From Caulobacter sp. BK020 (lineage in GTDB: Bacteria > Pseudomonadota > Alphaproteobacteria > Caulobacterales > Caulobacteraceae): a DNA stretch of 64,000 bases. The position numbers and the translations under genes are program-made. The notes under the pieces are model-generated. The model did not search any database, was not told the DNA's origin, and saw only the letters and a program-made list of their open reading frames with translations. The stretch covers positions 42,729 through 106,728 of the forward strand of contig NZ_SLZL01000017.1 of the NCBI RefSeq assembly GCF_004342605.1, given 5' to 3'. Every line of letters starts with the position of its first letter. Within the stretch, counting starts at the first letter, position 1. Below are positions 35,276-44,415 of this stretch, in pieces.

Positions 35276-35800
35276 GGCGTTTGTCCTTGGCCTATCCGAG
35301 GCGAACCCCAGCAAAATCAATGCCTTGAACTTTTTCGACCCGATTTGATCCTCACCCTGTCCGGGCGCCCGTATCTTGACCTCACCTCGTCGCGGGGAAA
35401 GGGCGCATGGCCAGCGACCGATGCGGCGGCGAGGGGCGATCGAGCGGGGCTCCCCGGTGCGCGTGAGTAGGCGCTGAGGAGCTGAAACAGAGGGCGAGGG
35501 ACGTAAGCTCGCCCATCGGGGTCTTCATGCTGGGAAGGCTCCGCCCGCCGTGGGGTTCGCTCCGGTCCTCGAAAGGCTCACTCCCGCCTCTGATGATCAT
35601 GCGGTGCACAGATCCACCGAGGAACCACCGGGTGGGGTGAAGGGCGGAAAAGGCCCGCGCGCCCCGGCCTTGCGGATAACGGTCGCGCGGAGCGCCTGGC
35701 TTCGTCGAAACGGTTAGTCTTTATCCATCCTCCGGACGATGTCCGGCGCTCCGCGACCCTTTCCACCAACTCAGCGGGAGTCCGCGTGAGGTCGCTAACA

Positions 35801-35910
35801 CTTGCCCCCACCTGACCGCTTCGCGGTCTGTCCGCCCCCATAGGGGGCGGAGCCAAGCGCTCTTCCCCCTTTGGGGGAAGACGACCGCGCAGCGGTCCGT
35901 AGGGGGCAAG
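35801..35910. repeat. 110-bp palindromic element, copy A (left of histidine kinase)
   Basis: It starts CTTGCCCCCACCTGACCGCT and ends AGCGGTCCGTAGGGGGCAAG, so its ends are inverted repeats. Inner hairpins are CCGCCCCCATAGGGGGCGG and TTCCCCCTTTGGGGGAAG. Copy B at 37525-37640 is a close reverse-complement copy. Confidence 0.85.
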
Positions 35911-36002
35911 GGCGTAAACCACTCGGTTCCACCACAAAATCAAGCCACTGCGCGGCATTGCCCCATCGACAGCCGGCGCAACCTGAGCATGATGGCGCAC
36001 CG

Positions 36003-37514
36003 ATGATCCCAGCCGAGACCCAGGGCGCGATGGCCGCGCGACCGCCGATCGAGACGGAGACCGAAACCGCCGGCGGCGCGCCACTGTCGGCCGCGACGGC
36101 GCTCGCCGCCTCGCCCAGCGTGACCACCGCCCTCAAGCACGCGCCGATGGGCATCGCCATCTTCGACGACCAGATGCGCTACCTGGCCGCCTCGCGCCAG
36201 TACCTGACCGACCAGGGCATGCCGCCCGACATGCCGTTGCTGGGCCGCCGCCATTACGACGTCTTCCCCGAGATTCCGCAGTACTGGCGCGACAAGCACG
36301 CCCAGGTGCTGGCCGAGGGGGTGGAGCTGCGCGAGGACGAGGGCGACCGCTATGTCGACGGCGAGGGCCGGGTGCACTGGGTGCGCTGGTCGATGGCCCC
36401 CTGGCGCACCGACGACGGCCGGATCGGCGGGCTGGTGCTCTATACCGAGATGGTCACCGCCGCGGTCGAGGCCCGCCGCCGGCTGCAGGCGGCCGAGGCC
36501 CGCTACCGGGCCCTGTTCGACCAGGCGGCGATGGGCGTGGCCCGGGTGTCGGGCAGCGGCCGGTTCCTGGAGGTCAATGACCGGTTCTGCGCCATCACCC
36601 GCCGCGACCGCGAGACCCTGCTGGCCTCGACCTTCATGGACATCGCGCCCGGCGAGGACAATGTCGCCACCGTGGTCACCAAGGGCCTGGCCCTGCTGAC
36701 CGGCGAGATCGACACCTATGCGCTGGAGCGGCGGGTCGAGGGCCGCGACGGGCCGGTCTGGGTGCATGTCACCGCCTCGCGGGTCGATCCCGGCGACGGG
36801 CGGCCCTATCTGGTGGTGATCATCTCCGACATCACCGCCCGCAAGCAGGTCGAGGCCGAGCAGCAGCACTATCAGGGCCAGCTGCGGCTGTTGATCAACG
36901 AGCTGAACCACCGGGTGAAGAACACCCTGGCCACCGTCCAGTCGATGGCCAGCCAGACCCTGAAGACCGAGGCCGACCCGCTGACGGCGTTCGAGAAGTT
37001 CGAGTCGCGGCTGCTGGGCCTGTCGCAGGTGCACGACGTGCTGACCCGTGAGAGCTGGCACGGGGCGGGGCTGCGCGACGTGGCCGAGCGGGCCCTGGCC
37101 CCGTTCGCGCCGCCGGGACAGCCGGACCGGCTGGCGATCGACGGCCCGCCGGTCTGGCTGGCCCCGGGCGGGGCCCTGACCATGGCCCTGATCTTCCACG
37201 AACTGGCCACCAACGCCCTGAAGTACGGGGCGCTGTCCACCGGCGAGGGGGCGAGCGGCGAGGGCCGGGTGGTGCTGGCCTGGACCTACGACGCGGCGAC
37301 CCGCGACCTGGCCCTGACCTGGACCGAGACCGGCGGCCCGCCGGTTGCCCCGCCCACCCGCCGCGGCTTCGGCTCGCGCCTGATCGAGCGCAGCCTGCGC
37401 GGCGAGCTGAAGGGCGCGGCGACCATGGACTATCGGCCCGGCGGCCTGGTCTGCACGATGCGGGCGACCCTGTCGGACCCGGTGGAGGGGGCGGGGCCGC
37501 CGGGGGGAAGCTAG
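36003..37514 (+). CDS. PAS-domain sensor histidine kinase (HWE/HisKA_2 family)
   Basis: 503 residues, predicted soluble. Two PAS domains (about 40-160 and 165-285) precede an H-box with His303 in ELNHRVKNTLATVQSMASQT and an HATPase domain (about 390-490) with FHELATNALKYGAL and GFGSRLIERSLRG. The NHRVKN form of the H-box marks the HWE/HisKA_2 group, common in alphaproteobacteria and often tied to light, redox or general stress signalling. No response regulator is adjacent. The first PAS lacks an obvious flavin-binding NCRFL motif, so its ligand is unknown. The gene is framed by repeat copies A and B. The ATG at 36003 has a weak site. Confidence 0.9.
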   Translation: MIPAETQGAMAARPPIETETETAGGAPLSAATALAASPSVTTALKHAPMGIAIFDDQMRYLAASRQYLTDQGMPPDMPLLGRRHYDVFPEIPQYWRDKHAQVLAEGVELREDEGDRYVDGEGRVHWVRWSMAPWRTDDGRIGGLVLYTEMVTAAVEARRRLQAAEARYRALFDQAAMGVARVSGSGRFLEVNDRFCAITRRDRETLLASTFMDIAPGEDNVATVVTKGLALLTGEIDTYALERRVEGRDGPVWVHVTASRVDPGDGRPYLVVIISDITARKQVEAEQQHYQGQLRLLINELNHRVKNTLATVQSMASQTLKTEADPLTAFEKFESRLLGLSQVHDVLTRESWHGAGLRDVAERALAPFAPPGQPDRLAIDGPPVWLAPGGALTMALIFHELATNALKYGALSTGEGASGEGRVVLAWTYDAATRDLALTWTETGGPPVAPPTRRGFGSRLIERSLRGELKGAATMDYRPGGLVCTMRATLSDPVEGAGPPGGS

Positions 37515-37524
37515 GTCGCGGACA

Positions 37525-37640
37525 CTTGCCCCCTACGGGTCGCTTCGCGACCGTCTTCCCCCAAAGGGGTAAGAGCCTTTTCGGGAGGCTCCGCCCCCTA
37601 CGGGGGCGGACAGACCGCGCAGCGGTCAGGTGGGGGCAAG
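37525..37640. repeat. 116-bp palindromic element, copy B (right of histidine kinase)
   Basis: It starts CTTGCCCCCTACGGGTCGCT and ends CAGGTGGGGGCAAG, and is a near reverse complement of 35801-35910. It begins 11 bases after the kinase stop codon. It may act as the kinase terminator as well as a repeat. Confidence 0.85.
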
Positions 37641-37693
37641 TGGGCGAGCCCGCGGGCCTTGCACTTCCACCCCCGTCGCCGTACCTCCCGCCC

Positions 37694-38353
37694 ATGACCA
37701 CCACCCTGGCCAAGATCTGCGGGCTTTCCACGCCCGAGAGCGTGACCGCCGCCGTCGCCGGCGGCGCGGCCTATGTCGGCTTCGTGTTCTTCGCCAGGAG
37801 CCCCCGCAACCTCGATCCCGAGGCCGCCGCCCGGCTGGCCGCGCCGCTGCGCCAGACGCCGATCAGGACCGTCGCCGTCACCGTCGACCCCGACGACGCC
37901 TTGGTCGACCGGCTGATGGCGACCCTCAGGCCCGACCTGATCCAGGTGCACGGCAAGGAGACCCCGTCCCGGGTCCGCGAGATCGCCGCCCGCTCCGGGG
38001 CCGGGGTGATCAAGGCCTTCTCGGTCTCGTCCGCGGCCGACGTCGATCAGGCGAACGCCTTCGACGGCGTCGCCGAGCACCTGATGTTCGACGCCCGGCC
38101 AATAGACGTGAATGGGGAAGGATCTGCTTTGCCCGGCGGCACGGGCGCAAGGTTCGACTGGAGCCTGCTGGAAGGCCGGCGCTTTTCTCGCCCGCATTTC
38201 CTGGCCGGAGGGCTGGATCCGTGGAACGTCGCCGACGCGATCCGGATGTCCGGCGCGCCGCTGGTGGACGTTTCCTCTGGCGTCGAGCGGGGTCCCGGCC
38301 TAAAGGACCCGGCTCTGATCACGGCGTTCCTGGACGCCGTCAAACGCGCGTGA
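37694..38353 (+). CDS. trpF: phosphoribosylanthranilate isomerase
   Basis: 219-residue TIM barrel converting phosphoribosylanthranilate to CdRP in tryptophan synthesis. The catalytic Cys lies in [11 protein letters not shown] (about residue 9), and the catalytic Asp near [19 protein letters not shown] and [13 protein letters not shown] form the phosphate-binding end. The ATG at 37694 lacks a clear ribosome-binding site. It is the first gene of trpF-trpB-trpA-accD-folC. The promoter must lie between repeat B and the start. Confidence 0.95.
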   Translation: MTTTLAKICGLSTPESVTAAVAGGAAYVGFVFFARSPRNLDPEAAARLAAPLRQTPIRTVAVTVDPDDALVDRLMATLRPDLIQVHGKETPSRVREIAARSGAGVIKAFSVSSAADVDQANAFDGVAEHLMFDARPIDVNGEGSALPGGTGARFDWSLLEGRRFSRPHFLAGGLDPWNVADAIRMSGAPLVDVSSGVERGPGLKDPALITAFLDAVKRA

Positions 38354-38369
38354 CGTCTGGAAAGAGCCC

Positions 38370-39602
38370 GTGAACGCTTCGGTGAAACCTCCCGTGGGGA
38401 CTAACGACTGGTCCGCCTATCCGGACGCCAAGGGCCGCTTCGGCGACTATGGCGGCCTCTACGTGGCCGAGACCCTGATGCCGCTCGTGCTGGAGCTGGA
38501 CCGGGCCTATGCCGAGGCCAAGGCCGATCCGGCGTTCCAGGCCGAGCTGAAGGGCTACCTGACCCATTATGTCGGCCGCCCCAGCCCGCTCTATTTCGCC
38601 GAGCGCCTGAGCCGGCATCTCGGCGGCGCCAAGATCTATTTCAAGCGCGAGGAGCTGAACCACACCGGCGCGCACAAGATCAACAACTGCATGGGCCAGA
38701 TCCTGCTGGCCCAGCGCATGGGCAAGACCCGGATCATCGCCGAAACCGGCGCCGGCCAGCACGGCGTGGCCAGCGCCACCGTCACCGCCCGCTTCGGCCT
38801 GCCCTGCGTCGTCTACATGGGCGCCGTCGACGTGGCCCGGCAGAAGCCCAACGTCTTCCGCATGAACCTGCTGGGCGCGGAAGTGCGCCCGGTGACCTCG
38901 GGCGCGGCGACCCTCAAGGACGCCATGAACGAGGCCATGCGCGACTGGGTCACCAACGTGGCCGACACCTATTACATGATCGGCACCGCCGCCGGCCCGC
39001 ACCCCTATCCGGCCATGGTCCGCGACTTCCAGGCGGTGATCGGGTCCGAGACCCGCGAGCAGATCCAGGAGCTGGAGGGGCGTTTGCCCGACGCCATCGT
39101 CGCCTGCGTGGGCGGCGGCAGCAACGCCATCGGCATGTTCCACCCCTTCCTGAACGACGAGAGCGTCAAGATCTACGGCGTCGAGGCCTCGGGCCACGGC
39201 CTGGACACCGACAAGCACGCCGCCTCGCTGACCGGCGGCCGGCCGGGCGTCCTGCACGGCAACAAGACCTATCTGCTGCAGGACGACGACGGCCAGATCC
39301 TCGACGCTCACTCGATCTCGGCGGGCCTCGACTATCCGGGCATCGGCCCGGAGCACGCGCTCCTGCACGACGTGGGCCGGGCCCGGTACCTGACCTGCAC
39401 CGACGACGAGGCGCTGAAGGCCTTCCAGCTGTGCGCCGAGCTCGAGGGCATCATCCCGGCCCTGGAAAGCGCCCACGCCCTGGCCAAGCTGCCGCAGCTG
39501 GCCAAGGAGATCGGCGAGGGCGGGGTGATCGTCCTGTGCCTGTCTGGCCGGGGCGACAAGGACATCTTCACCGTGGCCGACGCCCTCGGGCGGACGATCT
39601 AG
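38370..39602 (+). CDS. trpB: tryptophan synthase beta subunit
   Basis: 410 residues. It joins indole and serine to make tryptophan with PLP. The PLP-binding Lys103 is in [10 protein letters not shown]. The phosphate loop [12 protein letters not shown] and C-terminal CLSGRGDKD are intact. The start is GTG at 38370, 17 bases after trpF. It forms the alpha2-beta2 complex with the next gene's product. Confidence 0.97.
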   Translation: MNASVKPPVGTNDWSAYPDAKGRFGDYGGLYVAETLMPLVLELDRAYAEAKADPAFQAELKGYLTHYVGRPSPLYFAERLSRHLGGAKIYFKREELNHTGAHKINNCMGQILLAQRMGKTRIIAETGAGQHGVASATVTARFGLPCVVYMGAVDVARQKPNVFRMNLLGAEVRPVTSGAATLKDAMNEAMRDWVTNVADTYYMIGTAAGPHPYPAMVRDFQAVIGSETREQIQELEGRLPDAIVACVGGGSNAIGMFHPFLNDESVKIYGVEASGHGLDTDKHAASLTGGRPGVLHGNKTYLLQDDDGQILDAHSISAGLDYPGIGPEHALLHDVGRARYLTCTDDEALKAFQLCAELEGIIPALESAHALAKLPQLAKEIGEGGVIVLCLSGRGDKDIFTVADALGRTI

Positions 39603-39615
39603 GGCTAGAGCGACT

Positions 39616-40443
39616 TTGACCAAAGACCGTATCGACCGCCGTTTCGCGAGCCTGAAGGCCGAGAACCGCGCCGGCTTCGTCTCCTACGTGATGGCCGGCG
39701 ACCCCGACGCCGCCACCGCCCTGGCCATCCTCAAGGGCCTGCCGGCGGCCGGCGCCGACCTGATCGAGCTGGGCTTCCCGTTCTCGGACCCGATGGCCGA
39801 GGGCCCGACCATCCAGCGCGCCAGCCAGCGCGCCCTGGCCCAGAAGATGACGCTGAACGGCGTGCTGGACCTGGTCCGCGCGTTCCGCCAGGACGACCAG
39901 GACACCCCGCTGATCCTGATGGGCTACCTGAACCCGCTGGTGAACAAGGGCTTCGAGGTGTTCGCCCGCGAGGCCGCCGAGGCCGGCGTGGACGGGCTGA
40001 TCGTCGTCGATTGCCCGCCGGAGGAGGCCGATCCGCTGGCCGACGCGCTTGAAGCCCACGGCGTCTCGCTGATCCGCCTGGCCGCCCCGACCACCGACGA
40101 CGCGCGCCTTCCGGCCGTGGTCCGCCGCACCTCGGGCTTCCTCTATTACGTGTCGGTGGCCGGCGTCACCGGCGTCAAGTCGGCCGACGCCGGCGACGTG
40201 GCCCCGGCCGTGGCCCGGCTGCGCGCCGCCTCCGGCCTGCCGGTCGCCGTCGGTTTCGGCATCCGCACCCCCGGCCAGGCCGCCGCCGTCGCCCGCATCG
40301 CCGACGCCGCCGTGGTCGGCTCGGCCCTGGTGGACGAAATCGAATCCGCGGCCAAGGTGAACGAAAACGTGACCGAGAAGGTTCTTCTCAAGGCGTCGGA
40401 GCTGGCTAAGGCTGTGCGGTCGGCGCGACTCGAAATGGCGTGA
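39616..40443 (+). CDS. trpA: tryptophan synthase alpha subunit
   Basis: 275-residue TIM barrel that releases indole from indole-3-glycerol phosphate. The catalytic Glu and Asp are in LIELGFPFSDPMAEGP (about residues 51 and 62). The GFGIRTPGQA phosphate-binding loop is present. The start is TTG at 39616. Its stop is 17 bases before the preferred accD start, so tryptophan and fatty-acid genes are in one transcript. Confidence 0.97.
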   Translation: MTKDRIDRRFASLKAENRAGFVSYVMAGDPDAATALAILKGLPAAGADLIELGFPFSDPMAEGPTIQRASQRALAQKMTLNGVLDLVRAFRQDDQDTPLILMGYLNPLVNKGFEVFAREAAEAGVDGLIVVDCPPEEADPLADALEAHGVSLIRLAAPTTDDARLPAVVRRTSGFLYYVSVAGVTGVKSADAGDVAPAVARLRAASGLPVAVGFGIRTPGQAAAVARIADAAVVGSALVDEIESAAKVNENVTEKVLLKASELAKAVRSARLEMA

Positions 40444-40460
40444 GGCTGAAGGCTATGGCG

Positions 40461-41384
40461 ATGGCTGAACCCCAGGGGCCCAAGAAGGGCGACAAGACCA
40501 AGGTCGCGAACGAGCGGCGCGGCGGCGGCTGGCTGTCGCGGATCGCGCCCGGCGTGCGCGGCGCGTTCGCCAAGCGCGAGACGCCCGAGAACCTCTGGGT
40601 CAAATGCCCCGACACCGGCGAGATGATCTACCGCTCCGACCTGGAGGCGGCCCTGTGGGTCACCCCGGCCGGACGCCACATGCGCATCGGCCCCGAGGCG
40701 CGGTTCAAATACACCTTCGACGACGGCGTGCACGAGGTGCTGCCGACCCCGGCCGTGGTCGAGGATCCGCTGCACTTCTCGGACGGCAAGTCCTACAAGG
40801 ACCGCCTGGCCGCCGCCCGCAAGTCGACGGGCGAGCAGGACGCCATGGCCATCGCCTTCGGCAAGGTCGGCGGCGTCGCCGCCGTGGTGCTGGTCCAGGA
40901 CTTCGCCTTCATGGGCGGCTCGCTGGGCATGGCCGCGGGCGAGGGCTTCATCGCCGCCGCCGAGGCCGCGATCGCCCGCCAGGTCCCGCTGGTGGCCTTC
41001 ACCGCCGCCGGCGGCGCGCGGATGCAGGAAGGGGCGCTGTCCCTGATGCAGATGGCCCGCACCACCCTGGCCATCAACGCCATGAAGGACGCCGGCCTGC
41101 CCTATGTGGTGGTGCTGACCGACCCGACCACCGGCGGCGTCACCGCCTCCTACGCCATGCTCGGCGACGTGCACCTGGCCGAGCCGGGCGCGCTGATCGG
41201 CTTCGCCGGTCCGCGGGTGATCGAGCAGACCATCCGCGAGACCCTGCCGCCGGGCTTCCAGCGCTCGGAATATCTGGTCGAGAAGGGCATGGTCGACCGC
41301 GTGACGCACCGCAAGGACCTGCCGGCCGTGCTGGGCTCGATCCTGGGCACCCTGATGATGGGCCGGGCGCTGAAAGCGGCTTAA
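40461..41384 (+). CDS. accD: acetyl-CoA carboxylase carboxyltransferase beta subunit
   Basis: 307 residues. It transfers the carboxyl group from biotin to acetyl-CoA, giving malonyl-CoA for fatty-acid synthesis, with AccA (not in this window). The crotonase-like core has GGSLGMAAGEG and AGGARMQEGALSLMQM. The N-terminal zinc ribbon keeps only one of four cysteines (in WVKCPDTGEMIYRSDL), a known trend in alphaproteobacterial AccD. The ATG at 40461 has GAAGG 8 bases upstream; ATG at 40455 or GTG at 40440 are alternatives. Confidence 0.95.
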   Translation: MAEPQGPKKGDKTKVANERRGGGWLSRIAPGVRGAFAKRETPENLWVKCPDTGEMIYRSDLEAALWVTPAGRHMRIGPEARFKYTFDDGVHEVLPTPAVVEDPLHFSDGKSYKDRLAAARKSTGEQDAMAIAFGKVGGVAAVVLVQDFAFMGGSLGMAAGEGFIAAAEAAIARQVPLVAFTAAGGARMQEGALSLMQMARTTLAINAMKDAGLPYVVVLTDPTTGGVTASYAMLGDVHLAEPGALIGFAGPRVIEQTIRETLPPGFQRSEYLVEKGMVDRVTHRKDLPAVLGSILGTLMMGRALKAA

Positions 41385-41392
41385 GACCAGAT

Positions 41393-41489
41393 GCTCCCCC
41401 TCTGGGGGAGCTGTCGCGAAGCGACTGAGGGGGTAGCGGCGGCGAAGGCCCCCCACCCCTTCGGGGTCCCCCTCCCCCAGAGGGGGAGG
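41393..41489. repeat. palindromic intergenic repeat between accD and folC
   Basis: The ends are inverted repeats built on CTCCCCCTCTGGGGGAG (41394-41410) and CCTCCCCCAGAGGGGGAGG (41471-41489). Internal hairpins are GTCGCGAAGCGAC and ACCCCTTCGGGGT. A TCTTTT tract follows, so it could attenuate transcription into folC. Confidence 0.7.
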
Positions 41490-41502
41490 ATCTTTTCATA
41501 AG

Positions 41503-42816
41503 ATGACCGACCACCTCCGCGCCCATGACGCCGCGCTGGCGCGGCTGCAAGCCCTGCATCCCAAGCTGATCGACCTGTCGCTGGACCGCATGCGGCGGCT
41601 GTGCGCGGCCCTGGGCGATCCGCAGAACCGCCTGCCGCCCGTGATCCACGTGGCCGGCACCAACGGCAAGGGCTCGACCGTCGCCTATCTGCGGGCCATG
41701 GCCGAGGCCTCCGGGTTGAAGGTCCACGTCTTCACCTCGCCGCACCTGGTGCGCTTCGCCGAACGCATCCGCCTGGCCGGGACGCTGATCACCGACGACC
41801 ACCTGGCCCAGGTGCTGGAGCGGGTCGAGGCCGCCAACGCCGGCTTGCCGATCACCTTCTTCGAGATCACCACCGCCGCGGCCTTCCTGGCCTTCTCCGA
41901 GGTTCCCGCCGACCTGTGCCTGGTCGAGGTGGGGCTGGGCGGGATCCTGGACGCCACCAATGTCGTCATGCCGGCGGTCAGCGTCATCGCGCCGATCGAC
42001 ATCGACCACCGCGAGTTCCTGGGCGACACCCTGGCGGCGATCGCCCAGGAGAAGGCGGGGATCATCAAGCCCAACGTCCCTGCCGTCTCCGCCCGCCAGC
42101 AGGAGGAGGCCGAACGGGTCGTCGAGCGCGAGGCCGACCTGTTCGAGGCGCCGCTGATCCTGATGGGCCGCGACTTCGACGCCTGGAACGAGCGCGGCCG
42201 GCTGCTGGTGCAGATGCCGGACCGGCTGCTGGACCTGCCGGCCCCGTCCCTGCCGGGCGAGCACCAGTTCGCCAACGCCGGCCTGGCGGTGGCGGCCCTG
42301 CTGACCCTGAACGATCCGCGCGTCGACGAGGCCGCCATGGCCCGGGGGATCGCGGCCACCACCTGGCCGGCGCGGTTCCAGCGGCTGACGGCCGGGCCCC
42401 TGGCGGAGCGGGCCCGGGCGGCGGGGGCGGACCTCTGGCTGGACGGCGGCCACAACCCCCACGCCGGCCAGGCGGTGGCCCGGGCCCTGGGCGAACTGGC
42501 GGCGCGCGACGGACGGCCCGTGGCCCTGATCTCCGGCCTGCTGGCCAACAAGGACGCCACCGGGTTCTTCGCGCCGTTCGCGCCGCTGAAGGCCAAGGTG
42601 TTTTCCGTGACCTTCGAGGGTCACGCGGCGGCCAGCCCGGCCCAGACGGCGGCGGCGGCAGAACTGGCGGGCCTGCGGGCTCACGCCTGCGACAGCGTCG
42701 AGGCGGCGCTCGACAAGGCGCTGGCCCTGGAACCGACGCCGCACGTGCTGATCTGCGGTTCGCTCTACCTGGCCGGCGAGGTGCTGGCGATGAGTCGGGA
42801 AACCTGGCCGGTCTAG
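41503..42816 (+). CDS. folC: bifunctional folylpolyglutamate/dihydrofolate synthase
   Basis: 437 residues of the Mur-ligase superfamily. The P-loop is HVAGTNGKGSTVAYL (about residues 47-61). The omega-loop/metal region is LVEVGLGGILDATNV. It adds glutamate to dihydropteroate and to folates. The C-terminal domain contains WLDGGHNPHAG. The ATG at 41503 lies 13 bases after the repeat element and GGAGGATC. It ends the trpFBA-accD-folC unit. Confidence 0.95.
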   Translation: MTDHLRAHDAALARLQALHPKLIDLSLDRMRRLCAALGDPQNRLPPVIHVAGTNGKGSTVAYLRAMAEASGLKVHVFTSPHLVRFAERIRLAGTLITDDHLAQVLERVEAANAGLPITFFEITTAAAFLAFSEVPADLCLVEVGLGGILDATNVVMPAVSVIAPIDIDHREFLGDTLAAIAQEKAGIIKPNVPAVSARQQEEAERVVEREADLFEAPLILMGRDFDAWNERGRLLVQMPDRLLDLPAPSLPGEHQFANAGLAVAALLTLNDPRVDEAAMARGIAATTWPARFQRLTAGPLAERARAAGADLWLDGGHNPHAGQAVARALGELAARDGRPVALISGLLANKDATGFFAPFAPLKAKVFSVTFEGHAAASPAQTAAAAELAGLRAHACDSVEAALDKALALEPTPHVLICGSLYLAGEVLAMSRETWPV

Positions 42817-42817
42817 C

Positions 42818-43093
42818 CTAGACGAGAATGTTCAGCAGCGAGCCGGGGCGCAGGATCTTCTGCGGCTGTTCGGCCGGCTGGACGAACGGCCGGGCCGGCG
42901 GCGGACGCTGCGGCTGAGCCTGGGTCTGCAGCTGGACGGCGATCGGCGGGGCGGCGGGCCGGGCCGCGGCGGCGTCGCTGACCGCCGCCTGGAAGAACGC
43001 CGCCGCGCGAGAGCCGCCAGCCGCCGACGAGCCCTGCGCCGAGGCGGGTCTCGGCGGGACGGACGGCAGGCCGGTCGGGCGGATCGTGCTCAT
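42818..43093 (-). CDS. hypothetical proline/alanine-rich protein
   Basis: 91 residues, low complexity and predicted disordered except for the C-terminal PQKILRPGSLLNILV. No signal peptide or cysteine is present. It converges with folC with a single base between the stops. The ATG at 43093 lacks a strong ribosome-binding site. The hydrophobic tail looks like a conserved peptide that could dock on a partner, but no function is known. Confidence 0.6.
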   Translation of the reverse strand: MSTIRPTGLPSVPPRPASAQGSSAAGGSRAAAFFQAAVSDAAAARPAAPPIAVQLQTQAQPQRPPPARPFVQPAEQPQKILRPGSLLNILV

Positions 43094-43315
43094 GGACGCG
43101 ACTCTATCATGGTTAATGCAAGGTCGGCGAGCATGGTCAACGCGCGGTTAATGGTCGCGGCTCCGCTGGACAAAAGCGGCGAAAACCCGCCGCCAACCTG
43201 AACGCCAGATGAAAGTCGGGTCGTCGACACCGTTCAGACGGCGCGGCGTAAGGTGTCCTCAAGATCGACCGGATCGGAACTGGTCGGCCATGAATTGACT
43301 GGAAAGGGACACTCG

Positions 43316-43660
43316 ATGCGTACCGCCACCAAGACCACCCTCTCGATGATCGCCGCCGCCACGGCCGCCCTGAGCCTGGCTTCGGCCCCGAGCTTCGCCT
43401 CGGCCCACGACGGCTACTACCGCAACCACCATCGCTATGAGTCGCGCTATGACAGCCGCTACGACCGTCGCTACGACCGCTACGAAAGCTGCCGCACCGA
43501 CCGCAAGCGCGGCAAGGCGACCGGCGCGATCATCGGCGCCGTGGCCGGCGGCCTGCTGGGCAACTCGGTCTCGAACGGCAACCGCACCCCCGGCACCCTG
43601 CTGGGCGCTGGCGTCGGGGCCTATGCCGGCAGCCAGATCGGCAAGGGCCATCGCTGCTAA
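43316..43660 (+). CDS. exported glycine-zipper protein
   Basis: 114 residues. A signal peptide (about 1-30) precedes a Tyr/Arg-rich repeat stretch (YESRYDSRYDRRYDRYES) and a glycine-zipper double helix (GAIIGAVAGGLLGNSVSNG and GTLLGAGVGAYAGSQIG). It resembles the Rickettsia 17-kDa antigen/glycine-zipper 2TM group that sits in the outer membrane. One cysteine lies before the zipper and one at the C-terminus; there is no lipobox. GGAAAGGG precedes the ATG. A strong terminator follows. Confidence 0.85.
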   Translation: MRTATKTTLSMIAAATAALSLASAPSFASAHDGYYRNHHRYESRYDSRYDRRYDRYESCRTDRKRGKATGAIIGAVAGGLLGNSVSNGNRTPGTLLGAGVGAYAGSQIGKGHRC

Positions 43661-43685
43661 GCCGCAGCCCTTCTAAACAAGCCAG

Positions 43686-43716
43686 AGGCCCGGGCCGCAG
43701 CCGCCCGGGCCTTTTG
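43686..43716 (+). terminator. Rho-independent terminator
   Basis: AGGCCCGGGC pairs with GCCCGGGCCT across CGCAGCC and is followed by TTTT. It lies between the convergent glycine-zipper and ccmG genes. Confidence 0.85.
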
Positions 43717-43720
43717 ACGT

Positions 43721-44233
43721 CTAGCGCAGCTTGCCCAGCATGTCCTGGACGTCGGCGTCGGTCAGGGGCCCGCTGTGCTTGGCCAGGATCACGCCGTCGG
43801 CTCCGACCAGGAAGGTCTCGGGCACGCCGGTGACCCCGAACTCGATGCCGGCCCGGCCGTTGCGGTCCATCAGCTTGGCGGCGAACGGATCGCCCAGTTC
43901 GGCCAGGAACGCCTGGGTGCGGGCCGGCTCGTCCTTGTAGGCGACGCCGACCAGGGTGACGCCCCGGGCCTTCAGGGCCATCAGCTGCGGGGCTTCGACC
44001 CGGCAGGGGGCGCACCAGGAAGCGAAGAAGTTGATCAGCCGCGGCCCCTTCGGCGCGTCACGCACGGCGACCATCGCGCCGGTGTCGAGGTCGGGCAGGG
44101 CCACCGCCGGAACCGGCTTGCCGACCAGGGCATGGGGCTGGACATGCGGATCATGCTTGAGCGCATAGCCGGCGAACAGCACGGCCAGGCCGACCAGCAC
44201 GATTAGCGGGGCAAAGCCGATCCAGCGCCTCAC
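43721..44233 (-). CDS. ccmG: thiol:disulfide interchange protein CcmG/DsbE
   Basis: 170 residues. An N-terminal membrane anchor (about 5-24) is followed by a periplasmic thioredoxin fold with WCAPC (C74/C77) and the cis-Pro in GVTGVPETFLV. It reduces the apocytochrome c heme-binding cysteines. The start is GTG overlapping the ccmD stop (GTGA). Confidence 0.95.
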   Translation of the reverse strand: MRRWIGFAPLIVLVGLAVLFAGYALKHDPHVQPHALVGKPVPAVALPDLDTGAMVAVRDAPKGPRLINFFASWCAPCRVEAPQLMALKARGVTLVGVAYKDEPARTQAFLAELGDPFAAKLMDRNGRAGIEFGVTGVPETFLVGADGVILAKHSGPLTDADVQDMLGKLR

Positions 44234-44397
44234 GGCGTCCTCGCGTCCCGCTGCGCCTGCAGCCGTTCGGCCTCGCGCCGCCAGCGGCGGGCCGAGGCCA
44301 GGCTGTCGGCGATCATCCAGACGAAGGCCCCCGCCGTCAGGGCGAAGGCCGGCCAGACATAGACCGCGTACTTGCCGGCGTCGAAATCGAAGTGCAT
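44230..44397 (-). CDS. ccmD: heme exporter protein CcmD
   Basis: 55 residues with one membrane helix (about 9-30) and a basic cytoplasmic tail. The N-terminal FDAGKYAVYVWPAF is the CcmD signature. It helps release holo-CcmE from the CcmABC complex. The ATG at 44397 lies 18 bases downstream of ccmC. Its end overlaps ccmG. Confidence 0.93.
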   Translation of the reverse strand: MHFDFDAGKYAVYVWPAFALTAGAFVWMIADSLASARRWRREAERLQAQRDARTP

Positions 44398-44415
44398 CGC
44401 GCTAGCTCCCAATCC

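Larger units (their letters stand above)
34884..36002. other. 1.1-kb palindrome-rich region without a recognised gene
   Basis: No convincing coding frame, tRNA or known structured RNA was found. It holds at least five inverted repeats: 34910-35000, 35075-35139, 35208-35275, 35687-35754 (GCGGAGCGCC/GGCGCTCCGC) and 35801-35910. A 75-codon minus-strand frame at 35382-35609 has no ribosome-binding site and unusual composition. The histidine-kinase promoter should lie in the last ~90 bases. Confidence 0.6.

Noticed and set aside
35382..35609. 75-codon minus-strand frame in the palindrome-rich region
   Set aside because: No ribosome-binding site, odd composition and no recognised family; could be part of a repeat. 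Not called as a gene.
35400..35760. Possible structured RNA (RNase P RNA or split tmRNA) between the DUF6161-like gene and the kinase
   Set aside because: I looked for the conserved cores of both RNAs on each strand and did not find them; only generic hairpins are present.
43240..43316. Possible ECF-sigma promoter (GGAAC) before the glycine-zipper gene
   Set aside because: GGAAC occurs at 43274 but no CGTT/CGTC -10 element follows at 16-17 bases.
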